A DNA stretch of 39,123 bases from positions 1 to 39,123 of IMG/VR virus record IMGVR_UViG_3300028197_000051; one strand, 5' to 3'. Each line of letters starts with the position of its first letter. The stretch's first letter is position 1. Both the position numbers and the translations under genes were made by a program. Source of the stretch: a virus. Below are positions 16,955-24,296 of the stretch, in pieces. The notes beneath the pieces were generated by a model. It saw only the letters and a list, made by a program, of their open reading frames with translations, was not told the DNA's origin and did no database searches.

Positions 16955-18868
16955 ATGAGTCTAAGTTTTAATTTAAACCCACCGTTCCCAGGTGATGTAG
17001 AAGAGTTACTAAAAACACGTTCTGCCTATATTCAAGGTAGAAGAGTTGGTACACAGTATATGCGTGAAGATGGTGCACTAGATTACAATTATCGTAGATA
17101 TGCATATATTTATCTAACTTCTAAGAAATCAGGTAAAAAAAATGTAGAAGATGATGCCACATCATTATTCGATACATACGATAAGGCTGAAGTTGTAATA
17201 GGAAATGTACCTGATGGTGGGCACATGGATTTGTATGAATCCGAAGGTGGAGTACGAAGATTAAAACCACAAATAACATCTGTAAGTATAAACCAAGATG
17301 GTGGTGGAGATATTTATAATTCCTTCATAAAGGAAGTGGAAGTACAATTTAGTTGTTACTCACTACCTCAGTTAGAACGTATAGAAGAAAACTTTTTTAG
17401 ATTAGGTTCTGAAGTAAGAGTTGATTATGGGTGGTTAGACCCTATAAACTCTGCTGAAACTGGTGGTGGTACAATGTCAGTATATAACTTTGGATTCTCA
17501 ATGGCATCAGATGGGTCATACAACTGTAATATAAAAGGATTAATTGGAGATGCATTCGGTGGTGCAACTAGAATGGGTGGTTTAATGAAACTTTCAGATA
17601 ATGAATCTGAGGCGTTAGGTAAAGAAGGTGCAAATCCTGCAGATATTTCTATGGCACTGATAGCTATGTACAAAGTTGCATTCGGATTAGAGGCCGGTGA
17701 GGATGCTTCTAAATCATCTGTAGATGATGGGGATATTGAACAAAAAAAATCAGAATCAGATTCAAACGTAGATTTGTTTATGGCAGGTATTATGAATTTA
17801 GGTGAATCGGAATCGATAATTCCGTTTGCGGGAGATGACCCAATACGAACCCCATTCACTAATCTTAAATCTATTGTGTATCTTGCAAATAAACTATCAG
17901 GTGCATCTGATAAAGAAACATTCAAATTTACTACCGATGCTAATTTGTTAAAAATATCCCCAAACAGAAAAGATTTGGGCTCTGCAGACCCACGTAAATA
18001 TATTCTACCTGGTGATATGTCAGATTATGGTGAGGGTAATGAGTATCCAAAAACATTAGGTGGATTACCAACAGATATTCCAGAAATATTAATATCAATC
18101 AATGAAATCACTAATATTGTAAAAGCTAAGGGAAGTACAGTAAATGATATATTTCAACCACCTAAAGTGGTAGATATTCTTAATGATTTATCTAAAAGAA
18201 TCGCAAATGTTACAGGTGGGTTAGTTCAGTTAACTGTGCAACCAGAAGGTGGTGTAGATGACCAGAGTGGTATTTATATAATTCAGAATAAAACTCAAAT
18301 GATGAAACAGTTGAAGGCAGCTGATACAACACCATTTGAGTTTACAACATTAGGTGAGACTTCAATGGTAAGGGATATAAGTGTAGATACTGAATTCGAT
18401 GCAGATATAATGATGTTTATGACAGTTGGTAATATTAAAAACGGAAACATTGATTTAGCTACATTACAAACAATATATCCAAATATACCTGAAATAAAAG
18501 TTGACCCTAAAACCGAAGAAGAGGTAAAGGAGGCTGCAAAAAAGAATGAATCTAAACAGAGTGTAGGTAAGGATGGTATTGATGATTCAAAGGCAAATGC
18601 ATTAGCTACTGTTTTACAAAAATTAGTTATGAGGAAAGAAGAACCTGATTCACCTAATGTTATATTACCATTCCAACTAAAATTAGGAGTAACATTAGAT
18701 GGTATCGCTTCAGATTCAATGTTTTTAGCTCCAATTACTGCAGATAGATTACCTGCTAGATTTAGAAGTAATGTTAAATTCTTAGTAACAGGAATGGAAC
18801 ATTCATTTGATGGACAAGGTGGTTGGACCACTAATTTAAAAACTGTAATGACAATGATGAAGGATTAA
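16955..18868 (+). CDS. Baseplate hub protein, gp27/gpD-like
   Basis: 637 residues. The N-terminal half includes LKPQITSVSINQDGGGDIYN, VEVQFSCYSLPQLERIEENF and GSEVRVDYGWLDP, which read as hub beta-barrels. The C-terminal 80 residues follow the hub pattern: LPFQLKLGVTLDGIASDSMF, then RLPARFRSNVKFLVTGMEHS and GWTTNLKTVMTMM (T-L-D-G-I-G, F-x-V-x-x-x-x-H, W-x-T). T4 gp27 (391 residues) and Mu gp44/P2 gpD share this fold and form the trimeric ring at the end of the tube carrying the spike. A polar, low-complexity insertion (about 500-560) and an acidic insertion near 240-265 explain the length. The spike itself is not in the window. Confidence 0.7.
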   Translation: MSLSFNLNPPFPGDVEELLKTRSAYIQGRRVGTQYMREDGALDYNYRRYAYIYLTSKKSGKKNVEDDATSLFDTYDKAEVVIGNVPDGGHMDLYESEGGVRRLKPQITSVSINQDGGGDIYNSFIKEVEVQFSCYSLPQLERIEENFFRLGSEVRVDYGWLDPINSAETGGGTMSVYNFGFSMASDGSYNCNIKGLIGDAFGGATRMGGLMKLSDNESEALGKEGANPADISMALIAMYKVAFGLEAGEDASKSSVDDGDIEQKKSESDSNVDLFMAGIMNLGESESIIPFAGDDPIRTPFTNLKSIVYLANKLSGASDKETFKFTTDANLLKISPNRKDLGSADPRKYILPGDMSDYGEGNEYPKTLGGLPTDIPEILISINEITNIVKAKGSTVNDIFQPPKVVDILNDLSKRIANVTGGLVQLTVQPEGGVDDQSGIYIIQNKTQMMKQLKAADTTPFEFTTLGETSMVRDISVDTEFDADIMMFMTVGNIKNGNIDLATLQTIYPNIPEIKVDPKTEEEVKEAAKKNESKQSVGKDGIDDSKANALATVLQKLVMRKEEPDSPNVILPFQLKLGVTLDGIASDSMFLAPITADRLPARFRSNVKFLVTGMEHSFDGQGGWTTNLKTVMTMMKD

Positions 18869-18869
18869 G

Positions 18870-19526
18870 ATGTCTGAATACACAAGAAAACGAATATATT
18901 ATACGAAGGCACAGATATCCACAGGTCTATACACTACAGGTAGTGAGTGGATGTATATAGATGGTGAGGAATATATAGGTCAGTATCATAAATACACTAC
19001 AAATGAAACATTTACACATAGTAACTTTGTTAAAGATAAATCTCGTCAGTTAGTACCATACATTGCTACCATTTCTATTGAAGATTCATTAGAACAGTTT
19101 GGTGGTATTCCATTAGATACATCAAAAAACTTTATTTATGATAACCTAAAACAGGTCGATTTTAAAAAATCAGCAACTCCCAATGATAGCATAACATCAC
19201 CCACCGATAAGGATTTCAGACGAGGTTATATGGAACGAATATTTGCTAGTAAGGTTAATGATAATATGGTAATCGAACTTAGTAAAGATGCATATGATAA
19301 AAGAGGAGATGATGGTGGGTTGGATTTGGTACTATGGACAGTATTTAAAGTAAGGTGGAAAGTATCAGGCCCTAAGTACGATATCATTGACAAAAAAAAG
19401 GGCATTCGTAAAGAATCAGGTATAATTGATACAAATTTACGAACCGTAACAACACTTGCTGAAAAATACCCTTCCATATTGGATATTCTCTCAAATTTTG
19501 AAGAATTTTCTGGTGATGACTCCTAA
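18870..19526 (+). CDS. Virion structural protein, probable baseplate component, unknown
   Basis: 218 residues. RIYYTKAQISTGLYTTGSEW and MYIDGEEYIGQYHKYTTNE is a pattern (YYTK-Q-GLYT-G-EW-DG-YIG-YH) I recall from unassigned structural proteins beside baseplate genes of marine myophages. The second half is mixed with no clear domain (TTLAEKYPSILDILSNFEEF near the end). It starts one base after the hub stop, so it is co-translated with it. Probably a wedge or fibre-attachment protein; no T4 counterpart can be named. Confidence 0.6.
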   Translation: MSEYTRKRIYYTKAQISTGLYTTGSEWMYIDGEEYIGQYHKYTTNETFTHSNFVKDKSRQLVPYIATISIEDSLEQFGGIPLDTSKNFIYDNLKQVDFKKSATPNDSITSPTDKDFRRGYMERIFASKVNDNMVIELSKDAYDKRGDDGGLDLVLWTVFKVRWKVSGPKYDIIDKKKGIRKESGIIDTNLRTVTTLAEKYPSILDILSNFEEFSGDDS

Positions 19527-19593
19527 AAAAGATATCAGTACACTCCTATACATTATATTAATGGTAGTAGTATTCGCATACGGTATTTCTTAA
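19516..19593 (+). CDS. Possible tiny single-pass membrane peptide (25 residues)
   Basis: ATG at 19516 overlaps the end of the previous gene; the frame encodes MTPKKDIS followed by a hydrophobic run (LLYIILMVVVFAYGI) and stops at 19591-19593. The positive N-terminus and one membrane helix fit a small membrane peptide such as a holin-like or lysis-modulating protein, but nothing beyond topology supports that. It could be chance. Confidence 0.35.
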   Translation: MTPKKDISTLLYIILMVVVFAYGIS

Positions 19594-19620
19594 AAACTTA
19601 ACAATTTCTTAACATTAAAA

Positions 19621-19652
19621 TTTGGTAAATCCAAATAAAAGTCGTATATTAG
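19621..19652 (+). promoter_or_regulatory. Bacteroidota-type promoter (TTTGG, 19 nt, TATATTAG)
   Basis: TTTGG 19621-19625 and TATATTAG 19645-19652 inside GTCGTATATTAGTAGTG. One of eight sites in the window with the same spacing. It serves the genes at 19698 and 19968. Confidence 0.75.
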
Positions 19653-19697
19653 TAGTGTAATAAGGGTTGAGAGTTTAACCCCACTAATAATTAAAAA

Positions 19698-19964
19698 ATG
19701 ACAAAAATAGAAAAGTTCCAAAAATCAATTGAGGGTGTTAAGTTCACTCCAGCTCAAAAAAAGATTGTTGATTTAATCCTTAAAGGATATGAAATCAAAG
19801 TTGTTAACAAACACCGAATGAATGGTGGTGAAATGATGTGGAAATCTCCATATTCAGATTATTTAGAACACGCTGGTAAAGTTTACAAAGCATTTTTCAA
19901 TGTGTTCTATCAGATAAAAAAACAAAAAGGAATCGAAGTTCCTACTAACCTATTTTGTAGTTAA
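19698..19964 (+). CDS. Unknown small basic protein
   Basis: 88 residues. KIEKFQKSIEGVKFTPAQKK is followed by IVDLILKGYEIKVVNKHRMN and MMWKSPYSDYLEHAGKVYKA. The FTPAQKKIVDLILKGYE stretch has the feel of a small helical nucleic-acid-binding or helicase-associated module, but I recognise no family. First gene behind the promoter at 19621, with an A-rich leader and no Shine-Dalgarno. Expressed with the zinc-ribbon protein 3 nt downstream. Confidence 0.65.
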   Translation: MTKIEKFQKSIEGVKFTPAQKKIVDLILKGYEIKVVNKHRMNGGEMMWKSPYSDYLEHAGKVYKAFFNVFYQIKKQKGIEVPTNLFCS

Positions 19965-19967
19965 GAT

Positions 19968-20144
19968 ATGAGTAGTTTAGATAATATGTTTGGGGGAAAC
20001 CCAGTAGAAAAAATAAACACAATTTTAGATGAAATGTTAGTGTTCGCTAAAACCGCAGGTAAGGTTACTGATTGTGGGGTTTGTAAAAACACAAAAGTAC
20101 ATTTAGGAAAAGAATGTACGGTTTGTTTGGATAACTCAAAATAA
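19968..20144 (+). CDS. Small zinc-ribbon protein (58 residues)
   Basis: ATG at 19968, stop at 20142. The N-terminal half is helical (NPVEKINTILDEMLVFAKTA); the C-terminal half holds two knuckles, Cys36-x2-Cys39 (CGVC) and Cys50-x2-Cys53 (CTVC), 10 residues apart, a compact zinc ribbon. Such small ribbons occur as transcription or replication accessory factors; function here is unknown. It follows the 88-residue gene after 3 nt. The promoter of the next gene lies inside its last codons. Confidence 0.6.
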   Translation: MSSLDNMFGGNPVEKINTILDEMLVFAKTAGKVTDCGVCKNTKVHLGKECTVCLDNSK

Positions 20145-20157
20145 ATTCGTATATTTA
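20126..20157 (+). promoter_or_regulatory. Bacteroidota-type promoter (TTTGG, 19 nt, TATATTTA) abutting the start codon
   Basis: TTTGG 20126-20130, TATATTTA 20150-20157, then CAT and the ATG at 20161. If initiation occurs a few bases after the -7 box, the transcript starts at or next to the ATG. Confidence 0.75.
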
Positions 20158-20160
20158 CAT

Positions 20161-21423
20161 ATGGTTAAATTTCTAAGTAGTGGTAACATCACAATGGATA
20201 AGGTATATATTCACCCTATATGGGAAAGTGTATCCGTACATCCCTGCATAGATAGTTTATCTATGGTGTATATATACGATATAACCAACGATACAGAGGT
20301 TGTAATCAACTTAAAAAATATTGATACCCATACAACTACCTTAGATAAGTTTACGTTTAAATTCAATGAATCATATATATACGACAACAAATCGTTCTTA
20401 AACATTCTTCAGATATCAAACTCATTTGATGCAAGTTTAGTAAAATATTTACAATCGAATTCCCCACTTCAATCTAATCTAACACCAACACATCTTTTTT
20501 ATCATCGTAGATTCAATTCTCTCAAAGGTGTTAACAATCTTATTCCTATATCAAAACACATAGAATCAATAAGAGATGTGAAAGATGAATTCCTACAGTA
20601 TTACGATTTGGGTGGGGAAAACTTCGATTGTGTGAAGAAATTTGAAAATTTCTATATAAAGCCGTTAAACTTAGTGGAACGAAATGGGATACATACTACA
20701 AATGGGTTAGAGTGGACTCAATATCATCCATATACCTTAACTTCTCGTCCTTCCAACAATTTTGGTGGTGTAAATTATGCAGCTCTCAATAAAGAAGATG
20801 GAAGTAGGGATAGATTTGTTAGTAGGTTCGATGAGGGTAAATTAGTACAATTCGATTACGATGCTTATCATCCTCGTATCATTGGTAAGATGGTAGGTGA
20901 ACCAATTCCGATGGATGTGAGTGGACACCAAACTTTAGCAGATATGTATGGAGTATCTTATGGAGATTCAAAAGGAATAACGTTTAGACAATTATATGGG
21001 GGAGTGCAAGAGGAATATCTACATATTCCTTTGTTCTCAAAAGTTTCACACAAAATAGATAAGATGTGGATGGAATTTAATCGTAGAGGTTACATAGAAA
21101 CACCATTAGGTAGAAAATTCTCTAAAGAGAACCTAAAAGATATAAATGCAAACAAATTGTTTAACTATGTGTTACAGGCAACTGAAACAGAGTTGAATAT
21201 GAAGATTTTAAATAGGGTAATGGAGTTTTTAGAAGAAAAACAATCAAAAATGGTTTTATATACTTATGATTCATATTTATTGGATGTACACCCTTCTGAA
21301 AATGAACTTTTAAAAAATTTAAAGATACTTATAGAAGGGAATGGTTTCCCTACAAAGGTAGAAATCGGAAATAGATACTCAGAAATGAAATCTATTGATT
21401 TAGAAATAAACGGAATAATATGA
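20161..21423 (+). CDS. Family-A DNA-polymerase-like protein
   Basis: 420 residues. The C-terminal 220 residues carry polymerase-A motifs in order: TSRPSNNFGGVNYAALNK (like T-x-R-L-S-S-x-x-P-N-L-Q), motif A VQFDYDAYHPRI with Asp232 and Arg239, motif B K271-x3-F275-x3-Y279-G280 in KGITFRQLYGG, LQATETELNMKIL, and motif C YTYDSYLL with Asp370 (normally HDE). The usual Arg four residues before the motif-B Lys is absent. Residues 1-170 match nothing I know; a decayed proofreading domain is possible. The genome also encodes gp43, so this is a second polymerase: repair, priming-like or translesion use are options. Its ATG abuts the promoter; Met12 (20194) is an alternative start. The stop overlaps the next ATG. 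Confidence 0.7.
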   Translation: MVKFLSSGNITMDKVYIHPIWESVSVHPCIDSLSMVYIYDITNDTEVVINLKNIDTHTTTLDKFTFKFNESYIYDNKSFLNILQISNSFDASLVKYLQSNSPLQSNLTPTHLFYHRRFNSLKGVNNLIPISKHIESIRDVKDEFLQYYDLGGENFDCVKKFENFYIKPLNLVERNGIHTTNGLEWTQYHPYTLTSRPSNNFGGVNYAALNKEDGSRDRFVSRFDEGKLVQFDYDAYHPRIIGKMVGEPIPMDVSGHQTLADMYGVSYGDSKGITFRQLYGGVQEEYLHIPLFSKVSHKIDKMWMEFNRRGYIETPLGRKFSKENLKDINANKLFNYVLQATETELNMKILNRVMEFLEEKQSKMVLYTYDSYLLDVHPSENELLKNLKILIEGNGFPTKVEIGNRYSEMKSIDLEINGII

Positions 21424-23513
21424 AAAAATTTCTTAACGAAATGGCCAGGTTATGGTGGGTAGAAGTTGGAACACAACTAACAAATCCCTTATCGGAACAA
21501 TCCATAGATGGTTTACGAAAAATACTAAAAGAAGAATATGAGTTCGATTCAGAAGTAATCGAATACATTATAGAATCAGCTGTTAAAACTCCTACTAACT
21601 TTCATTTAGGTGGAAATAGAGAATCAGGAATGCAGGTTGGTTCGAATGATACGGCAGTATCGGCACATTTACATCACGATGGAAACGATGATGAAGATGG
21701 AGCAATAGATTACGATGAACCATTAGAAGAGGATGAAGAAAATGAATTACCTTCAAAAGATAAAGCTGGAGATGATGAAGAAGATGATAAAGAAAAAGTT
21801 ATCAAAGACTTATCAAAAAATGCACTCACTGCTTACGAAAAAGACAAATTAAAAAAAGAAGATGTTTACGTTAAGAATAAGAAATCAGGTTCGGTTTACA
21901 CAGTAAAGAAACCAAATCCTGATACTCATGTAAAACCTTCAAAAGATGATATTGAGAAGGCTAAAGAGGATGATAAATCTGATGATTCTACACCGGATAA
22001 TAATTCATTTGAAACATCAGAACCTAATAGTAAAAAGAATACTGATACGAAAATTCAGATAAATAAAGAATTAGGTGAAAACTTAAACTTTATTGAAGAG
22101 AATTATGATAAAGTTCGTTTAAAAACAGGTGGTGGTTCAAACTCACCATCAATTCAAGATGTAAAAGATTTAAAAGAGTTTACTGAAAAACGTATGGCTC
22201 AAGATGAAAGAAGAAAAGAAGCACTTGAAAAGGGTGAAGAATTCAACGAAGAGGTATATGTACACCCATCAATTAAACAGAGAAAAATAACTGATAAAAC
22301 TGTTGGTAAAACAATGGATTACTTTGAAAATAAATTGGGTGATAAGGAATTTGGTAAATTACTAAAAAAGTTTGCAACAGGTGGTGCAGTACCAAGACAT
22401 CTAACTAAAGTAACTAAACTTAAAAAAGGTGAAGAAGGTTATCCTGGTATTGATAAAAACTCACCAGGATATATTAGGGCCCAAAAGGTTTTAAAATTAT
22501 ATCTAAAAAATGATTGTAAAAGTCCTGTAACAGGTAAACCACTTCCTTTAAGTCATATGGAACCAGACCATAGATTACCATTTACAACTGCCGAATCGGA
22601 TATTGTAGAATCAGGTAAATATAAAGGATTAAGTTTAAAAGCTAAAAAACCAGCTGATGGTAATTCATTACAAGAAATAATGAAAAAACGAAAAACTGAA
22701 CTTACCGATACAGAACAAAATATTGTAAAAGATTTAGAACCATTACAAGCCAAATATGATAATCCAGATACAAATATGGATTTAATGGCCGGTCCTGTTA
22801 ACCAATTTAAGAGTGATTTGATTGATGACAAGTTATTGAATTCAATTAGAAAAAAGTTGGCAGAAAATCCAAAAGAAAAGAAATTACAAAATGAGTATAA
22901 AACTCTTAGAAAAAAATTAATTAGAGAACATCATTCTGATAAAGTTAGTAGAGGTGATAATCCACCATACAATGAGTACGATATCAGAAATGCAGATAGT
23001 ACTGAAACTAATGCAATGATGAAGGCTCATAATTTTTATCATCCTGATGCTAAAACAATTACTGAATTAGAAGGTGGAGACCCATCAAAGGGAATCCCAG
23101 CAGACCCTAAGTATTATGACAAGGTAAAATCATTTTGGAAAGATAAAGGAATTGATTTACCTGAAAGTACGGATGATATTGATTTTGATAAAGAACCGTT
23201 CAATAAAACTATGACCGTATATGTTCAGGCCGGTAGAAGTAGGGGTGGTGCAAAAAGAAGAAGTAAAGATGAGGACCATAGTTATATGATTGATGAATTT
23301 AAGAAACATAATTATTTCGGAAGTTCATTGAAAGATGATAAAGGTCAGGAAAAGGTTATAGATGATGCAAGACGGGGATTGAATAAACAATTGGATAAAA
23401 AAGAAATGGAAATCTTAAAAGTTCAGTTAGATGACCCTAATATAACAGGTCGTAAGAGAGATAATCGACAAAAAGAGTTAGATAGATTAGAAAAACTCTA
23501 CAGTAAAGATTAA
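21420..23513 (+). CDS. Large acidic protein with an HNH-type nuclease-like domain
   Basis: 697 residues, overlapping the polymerase-A-like gene by 4 nt (ATGA). Residues 1-50 form a small helical domain (LSEQSIDGLRKILKEEYEFD); 75-215 are acidic and low complexity with a YVKNKKSGSVYTVKKPNPDT element; 230-300 are charged helix. From about 365 the sequence reads CKSPVTGKPLPLSHMEPDHR with LPFTTAESD, and 80 residues on NMDLMAGPVNQFKSDL: an EPDH active-site block plus distal Asn, the core of an extended HNH domain. The Cys pairs of classic HNH are not visible. The C-terminus is highly charged. A DNA processing role is suggested by the coupling to the polymerase; homing or packaging use is also possible. 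Confidence 0.55.
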   Translation: MKKFLNEMARLWWVEVGTQLTNPLSEQSIDGLRKILKEEYEFDSEVIEYIIESAVKTPTNFHLGGNRESGMQVGSNDTAVSAHLHHDGNDDEDGAIDYDEPLEEDEENELPSKDKAGDDEEDDKEKVIKDLSKNALTAYEKDKLKKEDVYVKNKKSGSVYTVKKPNPDTHVKPSKDDIEKAKEDDKSDDSTPDNNSFETSEPNSKKNTDTKIQINKELGENLNFIEENYDKVRLKTGGGSNSPSIQDVKDLKEFTEKRMAQDERRKEALEKGEEFNEEVYVHPSIKQRKITDKTVGKTMDYFENKLGDKEFGKLLKKFATGGAVPRHLTKVTKLKKGEEGYPGIDKNSPGYIRAQKVLKLYLKNDCKSPVTGKPLPLSHMEPDHRLPFTTAESDIVESGKYKGLSLKAKKPADGNSLQEIMKKRKTELTDTEQNIVKDLEPLQAKYDNPDTNMDLMAGPVNQFKSDLIDDKLLNSIRKKLAENPKEKKLQNEYKTLRKKLIREHHSDKVSRGDNPPYNEYDIRNADSTETNAMMKAHNFYHPDAKTITELEGGDPSKGIPADPKYYDKVKSFWKDKGIDLPESTDDIDFDKEPFNKTMTVYVQAGRSRGGAKRRSKDEDHSYMIDEFKKHNYFGSSLKDDKGQEKVIDDARRGLNKQLDKKEMEILKVQLDDPNITGRKRDNRQKELDRLEKLYSKD

Positions 23514-23528
23514 ATACGGAGAGAATGA

Positions 23529-23918
23529 GTGAGAACACAACTACTATGTACGTTTACATCAGAAGCTTCGTTTGAAGATTTGTTAACTAAGATATTCGAT
23601 GGATATGAATTATTCAGTAGAAAAATATTCATACTGAAATTAGAACCATCCAAAGAATTAGTAATTAGTTACAATATTGTACCAAATAAGGAAAACCGAT
23701 TCTTGCCTAATACCATAATGGTACATAGAAAGAAAGAATCAAACACCATCTATACAATCAACGCTCTGAATCGATTGATTGGTGATTTAAACGGTGGTAA
23801 AGAAGATAAAAGATATCAAGTAAATTGGAATGATTATCGTAATTCAGTTATTCTTACAGAGGGTGAAGGATATAAGATAATGACAACAAAATTGTTCAGA
23901 ATAGTTGATGTTAATTAA
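23529..23918 (+). CDS. Unknown protein with GTG start
   Basis: 129 residues. GTG is the only start available after the in-frame TGA at 23526; GGAGA lies 5 nt before it. The sequence has mixed alpha/beta pattern: LLCTFTSEASFEDLLTKIFD, then IFILKLEPSKELVISYNIVP, RFLPNTIMVHRKKESNTIYT and INALNRLIGDLNG. I recall the NTI-HRK-T-TIYTINALN pattern from unassigned proteins of marine T4-like viruses, not from anything characterised. It lies 15 nt after the HNH-type gene and probably ends that transcription unit. Confidence 0.65.
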   Translation: MRTQLLCTFTSEASFEDLLTKIFDGYELFSRKIFILKLEPSKELVISYNIVPNKENRFLPNTIMVHRKKESNTIYTINALNRLIGDLNGGKEDKRYQVNWNDYRNSVILTEGEGYKIMTTKLFRIVDVN

Positions 23919-23928
23919 AATATTTAGA

Positions 23929-23936
23929 TATTTATA
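23929..23936 (+). promoter_or_regulatory. Late-promoter-like box TATTTATA before the metallothionein-like gene
   Basis: AGATATTTATAGTATATG: the box ends 4 nt before the ATG at 23941. It is the only exact copy outside the structural block. Confidence 0.45.
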
Positions 23937-23940
23937 GTAT

Positions 23941-24036
23941 ATGAAAGAATGTACCTGTAACCAATGTTTATGTGAATCAAAAGAAGAGTGTAACTCATCT
24001 TGCGGTTCAAACAATCAATGTACTTGTTGTAAATAA
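23941..24036 (+). CDS. Metallothionein-like cysteine-rich peptide (31 residues)
   Basis: A complete ATG-to-TAA frame; the codon two before the ATG is a stop, so no longer form exists. Nine of 31 residues are Cys, at positions 4, 6, 9, 11, 17, 21, 27, 29 and 30: two CxC pairs (CTC, CLC), spaced single Cys, and a final CTCC. There is no His or aromatic residue; the rest is Lys, Glu, Ser, Asn and Gln. That composition and spacing are typical of metallothioneins, which bind Zn, Cd or Cu in thiolate clusters; it is not a CxxC zinc finger. It stands alone, with a late-type box before it and a replication promoter behind it. Copper or zinc buffering during infection, or metal supply for phage zinc or RNR proteins, are inferences. 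Confidence 0.6.
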   Translation: MKECTCNQCLCESKEECNSSCGSNNQCTCCK

Positions 24037-24047
24037 ACAACAAAACA

Positions 24048-24079
24048 TTTGGTAGTGTGGAATTTATTTCGTATATTAG
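24048..24079 (+). promoter_or_regulatory. Bacteroidota-type promoter (TTTGG, 19 nt, TATATTAG)
   Basis: TTTGG 24048-24052, TATATTAG 24072-24079 within TTTCGTATATTAGTAGTA. It directs transcription into a gene-free 200-nt stretch before gp32. Confidence 0.8.
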
Positions 24080-24093
24080 TAGTATATTTAATG

Positions 24094-24205
24094 GTTATCT
24101 ATGATTAGCGTAAAGTTCGCTCTTAGTAAAGTAGATACTCGGTGGTTTTAAATCCACTATAAAAAATTAAGACCAAGTCAACGTGTGGGTTTAAATCAAC
24201 GTTGA
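24094..24205 (+). ncRNA. Candidate structured RNA / leader upstream of the gp32 gene
   Basis: No credible reading frame. Helices seen: TATCTA 24096-24101 with TAGATA 24132-24137, enclosing AGCG 24107-24110 with CGCT 24118-24121; GGTGG 24141-24145 with CCACT 24154-24158 (loop TTTTAAAT); and a perfect 7-bp TCAACGT 24178-24184 with ACGTTGA 24199-24205 (14-nt loop containing TTTAAAT). The last two loops share the self-complementary TTTAAA, so loop-loop contact is possible. It lies directly after a strong promoter. T4 gp32 controls its own translation through a structured leader; a similar role, or a separate small RNA, is inferred. Confidence 0.4.
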
Positions 24206-24225
24206 AAAATAAAAAGTAAATATAA

Positions 24226-24257
24226 TTAGGAAGTTACAAATAAATTTCGTATATTTA
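24226..24257 (+). promoter_or_regulatory. Bacteroidota-type promoter (TTAGG, 19 nt, TATATTTA)
   Basis: TTAGG 24226-24230, TATATTTA 24250-24257 in TTTCGTATATTTACAT. Second, gene-proximal promoter for gp32; leader of about 35 nt, A-rich, no Shine-Dalgarno. Confidence 0.75.
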
Positions 24258-24296
24258 CATAAGTAATAATTAATAATAACTAAAAAAAGTAAAATT

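Noticed and set aside
18295-18831. 178-codon - strand frame in the hub gene
   Set aside because: Covers the conserved hub C-terminus on the + strand; no independent signals.
24101-24151. 16-codon frame MISVKFALSKVDTRWF in the gp32 leader
   Set aside because: Too short to support, overlaps the RNA helices, no ribosome site.
24094-24160. Possible tRNA (T-arm-like GGTGG/CCACT hairpin after an anticodon-like stem)
   Set aside because: No 7-bp acceptor stem, no D arm, and the middle loop lacks T33; kept only as a structured RNA candidate.
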